A stretch of DNA of 48,470 nucleotides from Arthrobacter terricola (GTDB lineage Bacteria > Actinomycetota > Actinomycetes > Actinomycetales > Micrococcaceae): contig NZ_SMRU01000034.1 of the NCBI RefSeq assembly GCF_004354015.1, positions 1 through 48,470 on the forward strand. The letters run 5' to 3'. Below the pieces are notes generated by a model. That model worked only from the letters and a program-made list of their open reading frames with translations, was not told the DNA's origin and did not search any database. Within the stretch, counting starts at the first letter, position 1. Each line of letters starts with the position of its first letter. The position numbers and the translations under genes were made by a program. Of this stretch, positions 26,021 to 34,832 are shown in pieces.

Positions 26021-27781
26021 TTACCAGCCGCCTTGCCAGCCGCTCATCAGGCCGTAAGGCAGCCGCTGGGGCTCTTCGTCCGGCAGGCCCTTCAGGAAAT
26101 CGAAGTCACAGCCCTCGTGCGCCTGATTGACGTGCTCGATGAACAGCCGGCCGTATCCACGCCGGTACTTCGGCTCGGGGAGCTTGAGTTCGGCCAGGCG
26201 GTTCTCGATTTCTTCGGCCGGCAGATCGAGGTCGAGGCGTTGGTTCTTGACGTCCAGCACGATCGGGTCCCCGTCCCGCACGATGGCAAGCGGGCCGCCA
26301 GCGGCTGCTTCGGGGGAAACATGCAGGACGGTTGTTCCGAAAGCCGTGCCGCTCATGCGTGCGTCCGAGATCCGAACAAGGTCCCGGACTCCCTTGCGAA
26401 GGAGCTTCTCGGGAATGGGAAGCATGCCCCACTCCGGCATGCCGGGCGCTCCGACCGGACCGCTGTTGCGGAGCACCAATACGGAATCCTCGGTAACGTC
26501 CAGCTCCGGATCATCGATCCTGCGTCCGAGGTCGTAGATGTCCTCGAAAACGATCGCGGATCCCTTGTGCTGCAAAAGATCTTTGGAGGCGGCGCTGCGC
26601 TTGATAACGGCGCCGTTGGGGGCCAGGGAACCGCGGACGACGGCGATGCCACCGGAGGCGTCAAAGGGCTCGTCAAGACTACTGACTACGACGCCGTCAG
26701 GCTCGGGGGCGTTGACGTACCCCTTTTCGAGGGTCTCGCCGCTGACCGTGATGGCGTCCTTGTTCAGCAGGGGTGAAAGCGCTTTGAGCACCGTGGGAAT
26801 GCCCCCGGCCTCGAAGAGCTGTTTCACCAGGTACTCGCCTGAGGGGCGCACGTTGACGATGCGCGGCGTTCGCTCCGAGATCTGGTGGAACCGGTCCAGC
26901 TCCAGCTCATATCCCACGCGCCGTGCAAGCGCCAGGAGGTGGACCACGGCATTGGTGGAGCCGCCCACGGCCATCAGGAGCGTAATTGCGTTGTCGAAGG
27001 CTTCTTTGGTCAATACTTCGCTGGGCTTGGGACCCTGCGACAATGCCATCTCGACCGCGCGGCGACCTGTAGCTTCTGCCGCGGCACCACGACGGGAATC
27101 GACGGCGGGGATGGAGGCGGTGCCTGGCAGGCACATGCCGAGGGCTTCAACCAGGGAGGTCATGGTGGACGCGGTACCCATTTCGCTGCAGTGGCCTGCC
27201 GACGGTTTAGCTGCCGATTCCAGTTCATCAAAGTCTGCTTGCGTGATTTTCCCGGCCCGCAGTTCGTCGGCGAATTTCCACGTGTCGGTTCCAACGCCGA
27301 GTTGCTTGCCCCGGAAGTGTGCCGGCTCCTGGGGGCCGCCGGTCAGCATGATCGTGGGAATGTCGGCACTGGCCGCTCCCATGAGCTGGGCAGGAACCGT
27401 CTTGTCACAGCCTCCCAGGAGCACAATGGCGTCCAGCGGGTAGGCGCGGATGGATTCCTCGACGTCCATGGCCATCAGGTTCCGGAACTGCATGGCGGAA
27501 GGCTTCATCAGGCTCTCCCCCAAGGAGATGGTGGGGAACTCCAGAGGCAAACCGCCGGCCATCAGGACACCCCGCTTGACGGCGTCGGCCAGCAGCTTGA
27601 AATGGATGTTGCAGTTGACGAGCTCGGACCATGAGTTCGCAATACCGATGACCGGCTTGTCCTTGATGGCGAAGCGCGAGAAGCCTTCTGCCTGGATGGC
27701 CGTACGGTGCACGAAACCCGTGAGGTCGTGGGGCGCGAACCAGCGCGCGCTGCGGAGGTTGTTGTAGTTCGAATCTGGCAT
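26021..27781 (-). CDS. IlvD/Edd-family dehydratase (sugar-acid type)
   Basis: The 586-residue protein carries the Fe-S cluster cysteines of the family: NCNIHF, GGCDKTVPAQLMG and AGHCSEMGTASTM; GGSTNAVVHL follows. Family members dehydrate 2,3-dihydroxyacids (Ilv) or sugar acids such as arabinonate, xylonate or gluconate (Edd-like). The NNLRSARWFAP start and catabolic setting favour the sugar-acid branch, giving a 2-keto-3-deoxy acid. AAGGAGC lies ten bases before ATG 27781. The gene follows the SDR by 50 bases and precedes the hydroxyacid dehydrogenase by 62. With an SDR and an FAH hydrolase nearby it recalls the non-phosphorylative fuconate/rhamnonate route. Confidence 0.88.
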   Translation of the reverse strand: MPDSNYNNLRSARWFAPHDLTGFVHRTAIQAEGFSRFAIKDKPVIGIANSWSELVNCNIHFKLLADAVKRGVLMAGGLPLEFPTISLGESLMKPSAMQFRNLMAMDVEESIRAYPLDAIVLLGGCDKTVPAQLMGAASADIPTIMLTGGPQEPAHFRGKQLGVGTDTWKFADELRAGKITQADFDELESAAKPSAGHCSEMGTASTMTSLVEALGMCLPGTASIPAVDSRRGAAAEATGRRAVEMALSQGPKPSEVLTKEAFDNAITLLMAVGGSTNAVVHLLALARRVGYELELDRFHQISERTPRIVNVRPSGEYLVKQLFEAGGIPTVLKALSPLLNKDAITVSGETLEKGYVNAPEPDGVVVSSLDEPFDASGGIAVVRGSLAPNGAVIKRSAASKDLLQHKGSAIVFEDIYDLGRRIDDPELDVTEDSVLVLRNSGPVGAPGMPEWGMLPIPEKLLRKGVRDLVRISDARMSGTAFGTTVLHVSPEAAAGGPLAIVRDGDPIVLDVKNQRLDLDLPAEEIENRLAELKLPEPKYRRGYGRLFIEHVNQAHEGCDFDFLKGLPDEEPQRLPYGLMSGWQGGW

Positions 27782-27831
27782 GTCTTTCAAAGCTCCTTGG
27801 CTTGGTCTATGTCTTCGGGTCTTGGGGGCGG

Positions 27832-28599
27832 TTACGCGGCGGAAGTTCCGCCGTCGAACGCCATGCTGGTTCCGGTTGCGAAGGTGCCGTCAACGGCCAG
27901 GAAGTAGATGGCCGCAGCCACCTCATCCGGGTCGGCGAGCCGGCCCAGCGGCACGGTACTTTTCTTCTGCTGCAGGGCAAGGACGGGGTCCGGTTCCGAT
28001 TCAAGGCCTGCCCGCAGCATGGCCGTGTCAATCGGCCCCGGGCAGACGACGTTGACGCGGACATCAGGGGCCAGTTCCAGGGCCAACGCCTTCGTCAGTC
28101 CCACTACTCCGGCCTTCGCGGCGCAATAATGGGCCAATCCGGGGACTCCCATGACTGCGAGGTCCGAGGCAACGTTGACGATCGCTCCTCCACCGGCACC
28201 GCGCATGTGGAGGCCGGCTTCCCGGGAAACGTAGAAAGTGCCGGACAGGTTGGTTTCCAGGACCTCATGCCACCGGTGTTCATCCAGGTCCTCAAGGGGC
28301 GCGTATCCGGCAACCCCTGCAGCGTTGATCGCCACATCGAGTCCGCCAAGTGAATGGATTGCTCCACGGACCCCGTTCCTGGCTGATTCAGCGTTTGCGA
28401 CATCGGTCGCCACGGTGTGCACTCCCCCACCGATCTCCTGCGCGACTCGCTGCAGTTCCCCTGACCGCCGGCCCAGCAGTGCTACCCGGGCTCCTCGTTG
28501 GGCAAAAAGTTTGGGGGTAGCTTCCCCGACTCCGGACGTGGCACCGGCGATGAGGACCCTCAACGGTTCCGTTCCAAGTTGCTCGCTGCGGTCCGTCAT
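27832..28599 (-). CDS. Short-chain dehydrogenase/reductase
   Basis: The 255-residue protein is a classical SDR: cofactor motif GATSGVGEA at residues about 18-26, NAAG, Ser in NVASDLAVMG and YCAAK catalytic Tyr/Lys at about 155-160, then PGPIDTAML. It is the first gene of a five- or six-gene operon (SDR, dehydratase, hydroxyacid dehydrogenase, small protein, FAD/Fe-S dehydrogenase, small membrane protein). AAGGAG precedes ATG 28599. Beside an IlvD/Edd dehydratase it may oxidise a 2-keto-3-deoxy sugar acid, as in fuconate/rhamnonate breakdown (inference). It is divergent from a Gfo/Idh gene across the palindrome at 28671. Confidence 0.9.
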   Translation of the reverse strand: MTDRSEQLGTEPLRVLIAGATSGVGEATPKLFAQRGARVALLGRRSGELQRVAQEIGGGVHTVATDVANAESARNGVRGAIHSLGGLDVAINAAGVAGYAPLEDLDEHRWHEVLETNLSGTFYVSREAGLHMRGAGGGAIVNVASDLAVMGVPGLAHYCAAKAGVVGLTKALALELAPDVRVNVVCPGPIDTAMLRAGLESEPDPVLALQQKKSTVPLGRLADPDEVAAAIYFLAVDGTFATGTSMAFDGGTSAA

Positions 28600-28670
28600 C
28601 GTCGACAGAACTCCTTAGGGTTGGCGTGGTGGGCTGTGTTCCACTAAATCAGTGCCGGGATCCCCCCGGA

Positions 28671-28687
28671 TGTCTCACATTGAGACA
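28671..28687. promoter_or_regulatory. Perfect palindrome between divergent SDR and Gfo/Idh operons
   Basis: TGTCTCA-CAT-TGAGACA is a perfect 7-bp inverted repeat, 97 bases before the TTG start of the Gfo/Idh gene and 72 before the SDR start. The TGTC...GACA edges recall the other GTGYC...GRCAC sites, although the spacing differs by two bases. Such palindromes are known targets of AcoR/MimR-like activators (general family knowledge). Confidence 0.65.
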
Positions 28688-28783
28688 CAGCGCACGCCCT
28701 CCGCGTTCATATGCTGGTCGACAGATGCCGCCCCTTCGCGCGGCACCATTCCCAAGAAACCATTGCTAGACGGAGGAGTTCCC

Positions 28784-29968
28784 TTGAAAGACCAGAAACG
28801 CATCGGCGTAGGCCTGATTTCGGTAGGGTGGATGGGGCGGTTGCATTCACGTGCCTACATGGCCACCAAGCAGTTTTTCCCGGAACTGCCACGCCACCCC
28901 GAACTGGTGATTGCGGCTGACCCGGACGACGCCGGACGACAGCATGCCGAAGACGCGCTTGGCTATGCCGAGACCACCACTGACTACCGCAAGGTCCTGG
29001 AGAACCCGGATGTGGACGTGGTCTCCATCTGTTCCCCGAACTTCCTGCACCATGAGATCGCATTGGCCACGATCGAGGCGGGAAAGCACTTCTGGATCGA
29101 GAAGCCCATGGGCCGTAGCGCACGGGAATCCCGGGAGATCGCCCAAGGTGCCGAGGCCGCCGGCCTCATTACCTCGGTGGGCTTCAACTACCGTCATGCT
29201 CCCGCGATTGCAGAGGCCCGCCGCCTCATCCGCTCGGGCACCCTTGGCCGTATCACGAACGTCCAGATCCGATTGCTGACGAGCTACGCTTCGGACCCGA
29301 ACCAGGTTTTCACGTGGCGCTACGAGCAGGCCCGTGCAGGCTCCGGCGTCCTCGGTGACATCTTGAGCCACGGGTTTGACCTTGCCCAATTCCTGGTCGG
29401 TCGTATCGCCTCGATCAACGCCGTCACGGAGACCTTCATCAAGGAACGTCCCCTGCCGGCAGGTACGTCCTCGAATTCGTTCAACACCGGTGAGGCCTCG
29501 GATGTCACCCGTGAAGTGGAGAATGAAGACTACACCGCCATGCTCGCCCGTTTCGAAGACGGCGCGATCGGCATGTTCGAGACGACCCGAGTGGCGATCG
29601 GCCCGCACGCCGAGTACATCGTGGAGGTATACGGCACCGAAGGATCCCTCCGCTGGAACTTCGAACGCATGAACCAGCTGGAAGTCGCCACGGACCGCAG
29701 CGGCTACCGAAGCATCATGACTCCGCCGTCCTTCGGTGAATTCGGCCGCTTCCAGCCCAACGCGGGACCCGGTATCGGCTTCAACGACCTCAAGACGATC
29801 GAAGCAGCACTGTTCCTGCGCTCCGTCGCCGAAGGCAAGCAACTCGGCCCATCGGTAGCTGATGGCTGGTCAGCATCCGAGCTGGTTGATGCATCGCTGC
29901 GCAGCGCCGAGTCCGGCGCCTGGATTGACGTTCCCGAGGTCTCCGGCAACACCACGTACCAGGCATAG
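28784..29968 (+). CDS. Gfo/Idh/MocA oxidoreductase
   Basis: The 394-residue protein has GVGLISVGWMGRLHSRAY at its start, the EKPMGRSARES signature at about 110 and GVLGDILSHGFDLAQFLVG in the catalytic domain. I place the start at TTG 28784 because GGAGGAG lies five bases upstream; the frame is open further 5' to 28652 but through the palindromic operator. It is a single-gene unit closed by the 29983 hairpin. Family members oxidise sugars or cyclitols with NAD(P)+; the substrate is unknown. It is the third of four such enzymes in this segment. Confidence 0.85.
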   Translation: MKDQKRIGVGLISVGWMGRLHSRAYMATKQFFPELPRHPELVIAADPDDAGRQHAEDALGYAETTTDYRKVLENPDVDVVSICSPNFLHHEIALATIEAGKHFWIEKPMGRSARESREIAQGAEAAGLITSVGFNYRHAPAIAEARRLIRSGTLGRITNVQIRLLTSYASDPNQVFTWRYEQARAGSGVLGDILSHGFDLAQFLVGRIASINAVTETFIKERPLPAGTSSNSFNTGEASDVTREVENEDYTAMLARFEDGAIGMFETTRVAIGPHAEYIVEVYGTEGSLRWNFERMNQLEVATDRSGYRSIMTPPSFGEFGRFQPNAGPGIGFNDLKTIEAALFLRSVAEGKQLGPSVADGWSASELVDASLRSAESGAWIDVPEVSGNTTYQA

Positions 29969-29982
29969 CGCTGCCACCACGG

Positions 29983-30022
29983 AAATGGGAGGCCGGATCA
30001 GAAATGATCCGGCCTCCCATTT
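29983..30022. terminator. Bidirectional hairpin terminator
   Basis: AAATGGGAGGCCGGATC and its exact complement form a 17-bp stem with a six-base loop. The A-run and T-run at the two ends suit termination from both the Gfo/Idh gene (plus) and the aldehyde dehydrogenase gene (minus). Confidence 0.88.
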
Positions 30023-30034
30023 TGCTGCGGTTTC

Positions 30035-31390
30035 TTATTTCGCGAAGCGGAACAGCTTCTTGTTGGCGAACTCCAGCATGCCCACCTTGCCCAGTTCCCG
30101 GCCGTAACCGGACTTCTTGACGCCGCCGAACGGTACGTCGGCGCCGCTGAGGTCGTAGGCGCCCACGAAGACCATGCCGACGTCGAGCCGGTTGCCGACG
30201 CGCTCGGCGCGCTCGAGGTCCTCGCAGATCACCACGGAGCCAAGTCCGTACGGGGAGGAGTTGGCGAGCTTGATCGCTTCCTCGTCGCTGCCGACCTTGT
30301 ACAGTTGCGCCACCGGACCGAAAAGCTCCTCGCTGTAGACATCCATTGAGGGTGTGATGTTGGTGATTACCGTTGGCGTGAAGACATTGCCCTGGGGCTG
30401 GTTGTTGCCGACCAGGATTTCGGCGCCCTGATCGAGGGCGCCCTGCACCTGCCGGGTAAGGAACTTGGTGGCAGCGTCCGAGGAGAGCGGCCCAAAGTCC
30501 CCGTTTTCGTAGGATTGTCCGGCGATGGCGGCCTTGAACTTCTCGGAGAATTCGTCGAAGTACTTGTCCAGGACGACGATTCTCTTGGAACCGTTGCAGG
30601 ACTGTCCGGTGTTGCCCATCCGGCCCATGATGGCTTTCTTGACGGCAAGGTCGATGTCACTGGTGTCGAGTACGAGGAATACGTCCGCGCCGCCGAGCTC
30701 CAGGACGCATTTCTTCAGTGCGCGCCCGGCCTGCTCAGCAACAATCGCACCAACCTGCTCCGAGCCCGTCAGCGATACTCCCTGAACACGGTCGTCGGCG
30801 ATGATGTCCGAGATCTGCTTGTGCGTGGCGAAAAGGTTGACGTACGCGCCCTCGGGGAAGCCTGCGTCGCGGAAGAGTTCCGCCAGGGCCAGCGCTGATT
30901 CGGGGCACTGGCTGGCGTGACGGACAATCACTGTGTTGCCCAGGATGATATTGGGGATAGCGAAACGGGCGACCTGGTAGTAGGGATAGTTCCACGGCAT
31001 GATGCCCAGGATCACTCCGAGGCCCTGATACCGGAAGAAACTCCGCAGTCCGTCTGCTACTTCGAGTTCCTCATCGGCGAGCCACTCTTCGGCGTTCTCG
31101 GCGAAGGCCGTGGCAATGGTCGCGGAAAACTCGGCTTCCCCGACAGCCTGCTGCAGCGGCTTGCCCATTTCGCGGTTGATGATGGCTCCGAGTGTGTCCT
31201 TGCGCTCGACGAACAGATCGGCCAAGCGTTTGGCCAAGGCTGCACGCTCCGCGAAGGTGGTGGTTCGTGACCACTCCTGGTACGTCTTCTGGGCAGCGCT
31301 GAGGCCAGCTTCGATCTCTGCGTCAGTGGCCGCAGGGTACTCTGCGTGGGTGGTTCCCGTGGCCGGGTCAATAACAGCGAATGCACCCAT
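30035..31390 (-). CDS. Aldehyde dehydrogenase (succinate-semialdehyde-dehydrogenase-like)
   Basis: The 451-residue protein has ALDH motifs in order: MPWNYPYYQVARFAIPN, SLTGSEQVG, catalytic Glu in LELGGADVF and catalytic Cys in GNTGQSCNGSKR. The short N-terminus and overall length resemble GabD-type SSADH rather than the CoA-acylating IolA type. It follows iolD by 81 bases on the same strand and should be co-transcribed with it from the promoter near 33518. It would oxidise an aldehyde produced after ring cleavage or transamination. The context does not say which. Confidence 0.9.
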   Translation of the reverse strand: MGAFAVIDPATGTTHAEYPAATDAEIEAGLSAAQKTYQEWSRTTTFAERAALAKRLADLFVERKDTLGAIINREMGKPLQQAVGEAEFSATIATAFAENAEEWLADEELEVADGLRSFFRYQGLGVILGIMPWNYPYYQVARFAIPNIILGNTVIVRHASQCPESALALAELFRDAGFPEGAYVNLFATHKQISDIIADDRVQGVSLTGSEQVGAIVAEQAGRALKKCVLELGGADVFLVLDTSDIDLAVKKAIMGRMGNTGQSCNGSKRIVVLDKYFDEFSEKFKAAIAGQSYENGDFGPLSSDAATKFLTRQVQGALDQGAEILVGNNQPQGNVFTPTVITNITPSMDVYSEELFGPVAQLYKVGSDEEAIKLANSSPYGLGSVVICEDLERAERVGNRLDVGMVFVGAYDLSGADVPFGGVKKSGYGRELGKVGMLEFANKKLFRFAK

Positions 31391-31471
31391 GGTGAATGCT
31401 CCTTTTTCGGGGGATGTTGGTCCAAACAGGCCGGGCGGGACCGCCGCGAAGACGATCCCGCCCGGTGACGC

Positions 31472-33433
31472 CTAGTTGGCGTCGGGTACGGTGGTGGCCG
31501 CGTAGTAGCGCTGGCGGGCACGGCCTTCGAGGTGCTTGGCAGTACCTTCCTGGCTGCCTGGCCGCTGGGAGGTCATCGGAATTCCGACGTCCCAGAAGGA
31601 GCCGTTGCCGGATAGGTAGCGCCACGGTTCCACGTGAGCGACGATGACGGCGGGACCTTCGACCCTGCGTGCTTCGTTCAAGGCCGCGGTGAACTCCTCG
31701 ACGGTCGTCGTGGACCAGGCGGCGCAACCCATGCTTGCGGCGTTGGCAGCGATATCGAACTCAAGAACCGCCCCGTCCAGGCGACCTGACTCCTTGCCGC
31801 GTTCCTTGTATTGCGTACCGAATTCACGGCCCGGGCCGCCCTTGGCCACCTGGAGCGGCCAGATGCATTGATGCCCGCGGTTATCGATCACGATGGTGAT
31901 GATCTTCTTGCGTTCCTGGACCGCTGTTACCAGTTCGGTGGGCTGCATGAGGTAGGTGCCGTCACCGATCAGTACGAACACGTCACCCGGCGCGTCTCGA
32001 CGGGCCAAACGGTAACCAAGGCCCGCGGGGATCTCGTGGCCCATGCAGGAGTTGGCGTATTCGAAGTGGATTTCCGTGCCGTTGGATGTATCCCACGCCT
32101 TGTGGATGCCTTCCACTGTGCCGCCGGATCCCAGGACAAGTGCGTCCTGGCTGTTCGTTTCCCTGTTGAGGATCTCGATGACCTGCGCCTGGCTCATGTT
32201 TTCTCCGGGGAAGGCCTGGAGGTCATGCTCGCGTACTTCCGCGGTAGCCTTCCGGGCTTCCGCGATGTCGTTGCGGAAGCCCTCGGACGTGCTGTAGCCA
32301 TCCGCCGCGAGGCGCTCACGCAATGCAGCCAGGTTCAGCTTCGCGTCACCGATCACTGGGAAGGAACCCATCTTGTGCGCGTCGAAGGCCCCGACGTTGA
32401 GGTGCACGAACTTGACGCTCGGGTTCTGGAACAGTGAGTGCGAGGCCGTGATGAAGTCCTGCAGCCGCGAGCCCACGGTGATCACGCAATCGGCGCCGCC
32501 GGCGATTTCGTTGGAGCCGACGGTTCCGGTGACACCCAGGCCGCCGAGGTTCAATTCACTGATCGGGCCGCTGCCTTTGCCGGAAAACGTTTCCGAGACA
32601 GGGATCCCGAACTCTGCGCTGAAACGCGCGAGCAATTCCTGCGCCTTGGAGTAGCGGACTCCGCCGCCGGCGATCAGCAGGGGGCGCTTGGCGGTGCGGA
32701 TGATTTCAGCCGCGTCACGGATCTCGTCCTCCACCGCCGGACGGCGGCGGATGTGCCAGACACGCGGGGTGAAGAACGACTCCGGGAAGTCGAATTCCGC
32801 GCCCTGGATGTCCTGCGGGAGGCAGACCACCACGGCTCCGGTTTCCACGGGGTCGGTGAGGACCCGCATGGCTTCGGGGAGGGTGGAGAGCAGCTGGGCC
32901 GGGTGGGTGATGCGGTCGAAGTAGCGGCTCACCGGGCGGAAGCAGTCGTTGGCGGAGACATCGCGTTCGACCGGGTGCTCGATCTGCTGCAAGACCGGGT
33001 CGCCGAAGCGGTTGTTGATGATGTCTGCCGGGAACAGGAGGACCGGCAGGCGGTTGGTGGTGGCCGTTGCCGCACCGGAAATCATGTTGGTGGATCCCGG
33101 GCCGGCGGAGGCCGTGCAGGCGAGGGTGGCTGCACGGTTGGAAGCTTTCGCGAAGCCGATGGCTGCGTGGACCATCGATTGTTCGTTCTTGCCTTGGTAG
33201 TGGGGGAAGTCCACGCCGTATTCGTCGATGCCTTGGGCCAGTCCGACGGAGTTTCCGTGGCCGAAGATGCCGTACATGCCGGCAACCAGGCGCCTCTTCT
33301 CGCCGTCCAGTTCGCTGTACTGGACTTGGAGGTATTCAACGATTGCTTGTGCGACTGTGCGGCGACGGACGGCCATTTTATCGGCTGCGATATTGACGTC
33401 GGTGCCGATATCAGCAGCGGCTGTGCTAGTCAT
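31472..33433 (-). CDS. iolD: IolD-type ThDP-dependent trihydroxycyclohexane-1,2-dione hydrolase
   Basis: The 653-residue protein matches the ThDP enzyme IolD: GMYGIFGHGNSVGLAQGI at about residue 52, catalytic Glu in GKNEQSMVHAA (about 83) and the ThDP motif GDGTYLMQPTELVTAV (about 490) ending in IDNRGH. IolD hydrolyses 3D-(3,5/4)-trihydroxycyclohexane-1,2-dione to 5-deoxyglucuronate in inositol breakdown. GGAGAAAGC precedes ATG 33433. A candidate operator sits 85 bases upstream and only the aldehyde dehydrogenase follows. No iolA, iolB, iolC or iolE is present in the window, so it may serve a variant cyclitol pathway. The other possibility is a related acetolactate-synthase-like lyase. Confidence 0.85.
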   Translation of the reverse strand: MTSTAAADIGTDVNIAADKMAVRRRTVAQAIVEYLQVQYSELDGEKRRLVAGMYGIFGHGNSVGLAQGIDEYGVDFPHYQGKNEQSMVHAAIGFAKASNRAATLACTASAGPGSTNMISGAATATTNRLPVLLFPADIINNRFGDPVLQQIEHPVERDVSANDCFRPVSRYFDRITHPAQLLSTLPEAMRVLTDPVETGAVVVCLPQDIQGAEFDFPESFFTPRVWHIRRRPAVEDEIRDAAEIIRTAKRPLLIAGGGVRYSKAQELLARFSAEFGIPVSETFSGKGSGPISELNLGGLGVTGTVGSNEIAGGADCVITVGSRLQDFITASHSLFQNPSVKFVHLNVGAFDAHKMGSFPVIGDAKLNLAALRERLAADGYSTSEGFRNDIAEARKATAEVREHDLQAFPGENMSQAQVIEILNRETNSQDALVLGSGGTVEGIHKAWDTSNGTEIHFEYANSCMGHEIPAGLGYRLARRDAPGDVFVLIGDGTYLMQPTELVTAVQERKKIITIVIDNRGHQCIWPLQVAKGGPGREFGTQYKERGKESGRLDGAVLEFDIAANAASMGCAAWSTTTVEEFTAALNEARRVEGPAVIVAHVEPWRYLSGNGSFWDVGIPMTSQRPGSQEGTAKHLEGRARQRYYAATTVPDAN

Positions 33434-33517
33434 GCTTTCTCCTAAATTCGTAGGTGCGTCGGCATTTGCAAACCGATTCGCCCGAACATCAGGTTTTCAC
33501 CGTGGAGGACCAAAGTT

Positions 33518-33534
33518 GTGTCCCAGTTTGATAC
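33518..33534. promoter_or_regulatory. Candidate regulon palindrome before iolD
   Basis: GTGTCCCAGTTTGATAC has one consensus-like arm (GTGTCCC) and one degenerate arm. It lies between the terminator at 33561 and the iolD start, where an independent promoter is expected. Confidence 0.45.
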
Positions 33535-33560
33535 GCGGCCCACCGGCCGGGCACAAGAAA

Positions 33561-33606
33561 AACAGCAGCCGACGGCGGCACATGAGTACCGCCGTCGGCT
33601 GCTGTT
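33561..33606 (-). terminator. Hairpin terminator of the HyuAB operon
   Basis: AACAGCAGCCGACGGCGG pairs perfectly (18 bp) with its complement around a ten-base loop. On the minus strand it is followed by a T-rich run, twelve bases past the stop of the Gfo/Idh gene at 33618. Confidence 0.88.
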
Positions 33607-33617
33607 CTTGCTGGCTC

Positions 33618-34751
33618 TCAGTCGAATCGGTAAGGTTCCTGCGGACCTACTGAAGGCAGCGGCCGGGGCCGCTCGCAGGTGCTCTCGATCTCGATATGGC
33701 GTCCCTGCTCGGAGGATGCTTCAAAGGCGAGCAGGACCTCCAGCACGTGGTATGCGAATTCCGCGCCGGTGCGGGGTTCCAGCCCCTTGCGGATGGCGTA
33801 CCCGAATTCGGCCAGGCCGATGCCGCGGTACGCGTCGTCGCGGTGGGTGATGGGCGTTTCCCGCCAGTCGCCACCGCCCGGAGGGGTCATGTCCAGGGAG
33901 AGATCACGGGGCTCACCGCGCCGAAGCACCGGCGCGCCGGAGAAATGGTCCGGGTTGGGTGCTGCCAGGGAGCCGCCCGTGCCGTAAATCTCCAGGTGCG
34001 GCAGGTTGTGGTTCCAAATGTCCCAGCTGACGATCACCGTGGCCGCGGCGCCGGACTCGAAATCGATGGTGCCCGTAACGTGGGTCGGGGTCTGGATGTG
34101 GATCACTTCCCCTTCCTTGCCGGGGCGCGGACGCGTCTCCGACGAGCGGGGCGCCGTCGCGGAAACCCGCCTGACCGGACCAAAGAAGTTCACCAGGTTG
34201 GTGATGAGGTAAGGCCCGATGTCCAGCATGGGCCCGGCGCCGGGGCTGTAGAACGGGTCCACATTGGGGTGCCAGTGCTCGTAGCCGCGGCACGCGAAGG
34301 AGGCAAAGGCGGCCACGGGCTTGCCGATCCACCCATCGTCAATGAGTTTGCGGCTGGTCTGCATGCCCGAACCCAGGAAGGTGGTGGGGGCGGAGCCCAC
34401 TTTGACGCCGGCTTGCCGCGCCGCGTCGAGAATTTCCCTGGCTTCCTCCAGCGAGGTCGCAAAAGGCTTCTCGGAGAGCACGTGTTTGCCGGCGGCGATG
34501 GCTTTGAGCGTCACCGGTGCGTGGAGCTTGGGCGGAGTGAGGTTGAGGACCAGCTCCACTTCCTCGTCGGCCAGCAGTTCATCCGGTGTGAGGGCTTTGG
34601 GAACCGAGTACTCTGCCGCCCGCGCCTTCACGGCATCAGCGTTCACATCCGCCAGCGCCACGATCTTCACATCGGGGTGGACGCCGATCTTGTCCAGGTA
34701 TTGGTTCAGAACGTTTCCGACGCCGATGATCCCGACTCGAATGGGTTCCAT
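33618..34751 (-). CDS. Gfo/Idh/MocA oxidoreductase (last gene of HyuAB operon)
   Basis: The 377-residue protein begins RVGIIGVGNVLNQYLDKIG and has the LSEKPFATS signature at about 95. The catalytic domain has GPMLDIGPYLITNLVNFFG, the GPxLDxGxY pattern of the sugar-dehydrogenase branch rather than the inositol branch. GGAGATAGAC precedes ATG 34751; a longer frame to 34823 would run into the hairpin at 34782. It follows HyuB by 81 bases and ends the operon at the 33561 terminator. It likely oxidises or reduces a sugar-like intermediate. Confidence 0.85.
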   Translation of the reverse strand: MEPIRVGIIGVGNVLNQYLDKIGVHPDVKIVALADVNADAVKARAAEYSVPKALTPDELLADEEVELVLNLTPPKLHAPVTLKAIAAGKHVLSEKPFATSLEEAREILDAARQAGVKVGSAPTTFLGSGMQTSRKLIDDGWIGKPVAAFASFACRGYEHWHPNVDPFYSPGAGPMLDIGPYLITNLVNFFGPVRRVSATAPRSSETRPRPGKEGEVIHIQTPTHVTGTIDFESGAAATVIVSWDIWNHNLPHLEIYGTGGSLAAPNPDHFSGAPVLRRGEPRDLSLDMTPPGGGDWRETPITHRDDAYRGIGLAEFGYAIRKGLEPRTGAEFAYHVLEVLLAFEASSEQGRHIEIESTCERPRPLPSVGPQEPYRFD

Positions 34752-34781
34752 GTCTATCTCCGTTATTGATTGTTGGAACAC

Positions 34782-34811
34782 TCCGGGGCGAGGAATATAC
34801 CGCGCCCCGGA
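34782..34811 (-). other. GC-rich hairpin between hyuB and the Gfo/Idh gene
   Basis: TCCGGGGCG and CGCCCCGGA form a nine-bp stem with a 12-base loop in the 81-bp gap inside the operon. No T-run follows, so it may tune mRNA stability or reduce read-through rather than terminate. Confidence 0.45.
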
Positions 34812-34832
34812 AGTGATTGCCATGTTCTTGCT

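Noticed and set aside
28652..28783. 5' extension of the Gfo/Idh gene to 28652
   Set aside because: It would run through the perfect palindrome and lacks a ribosome-binding site; TTG 28784 with GGAGGAG fits the family start.
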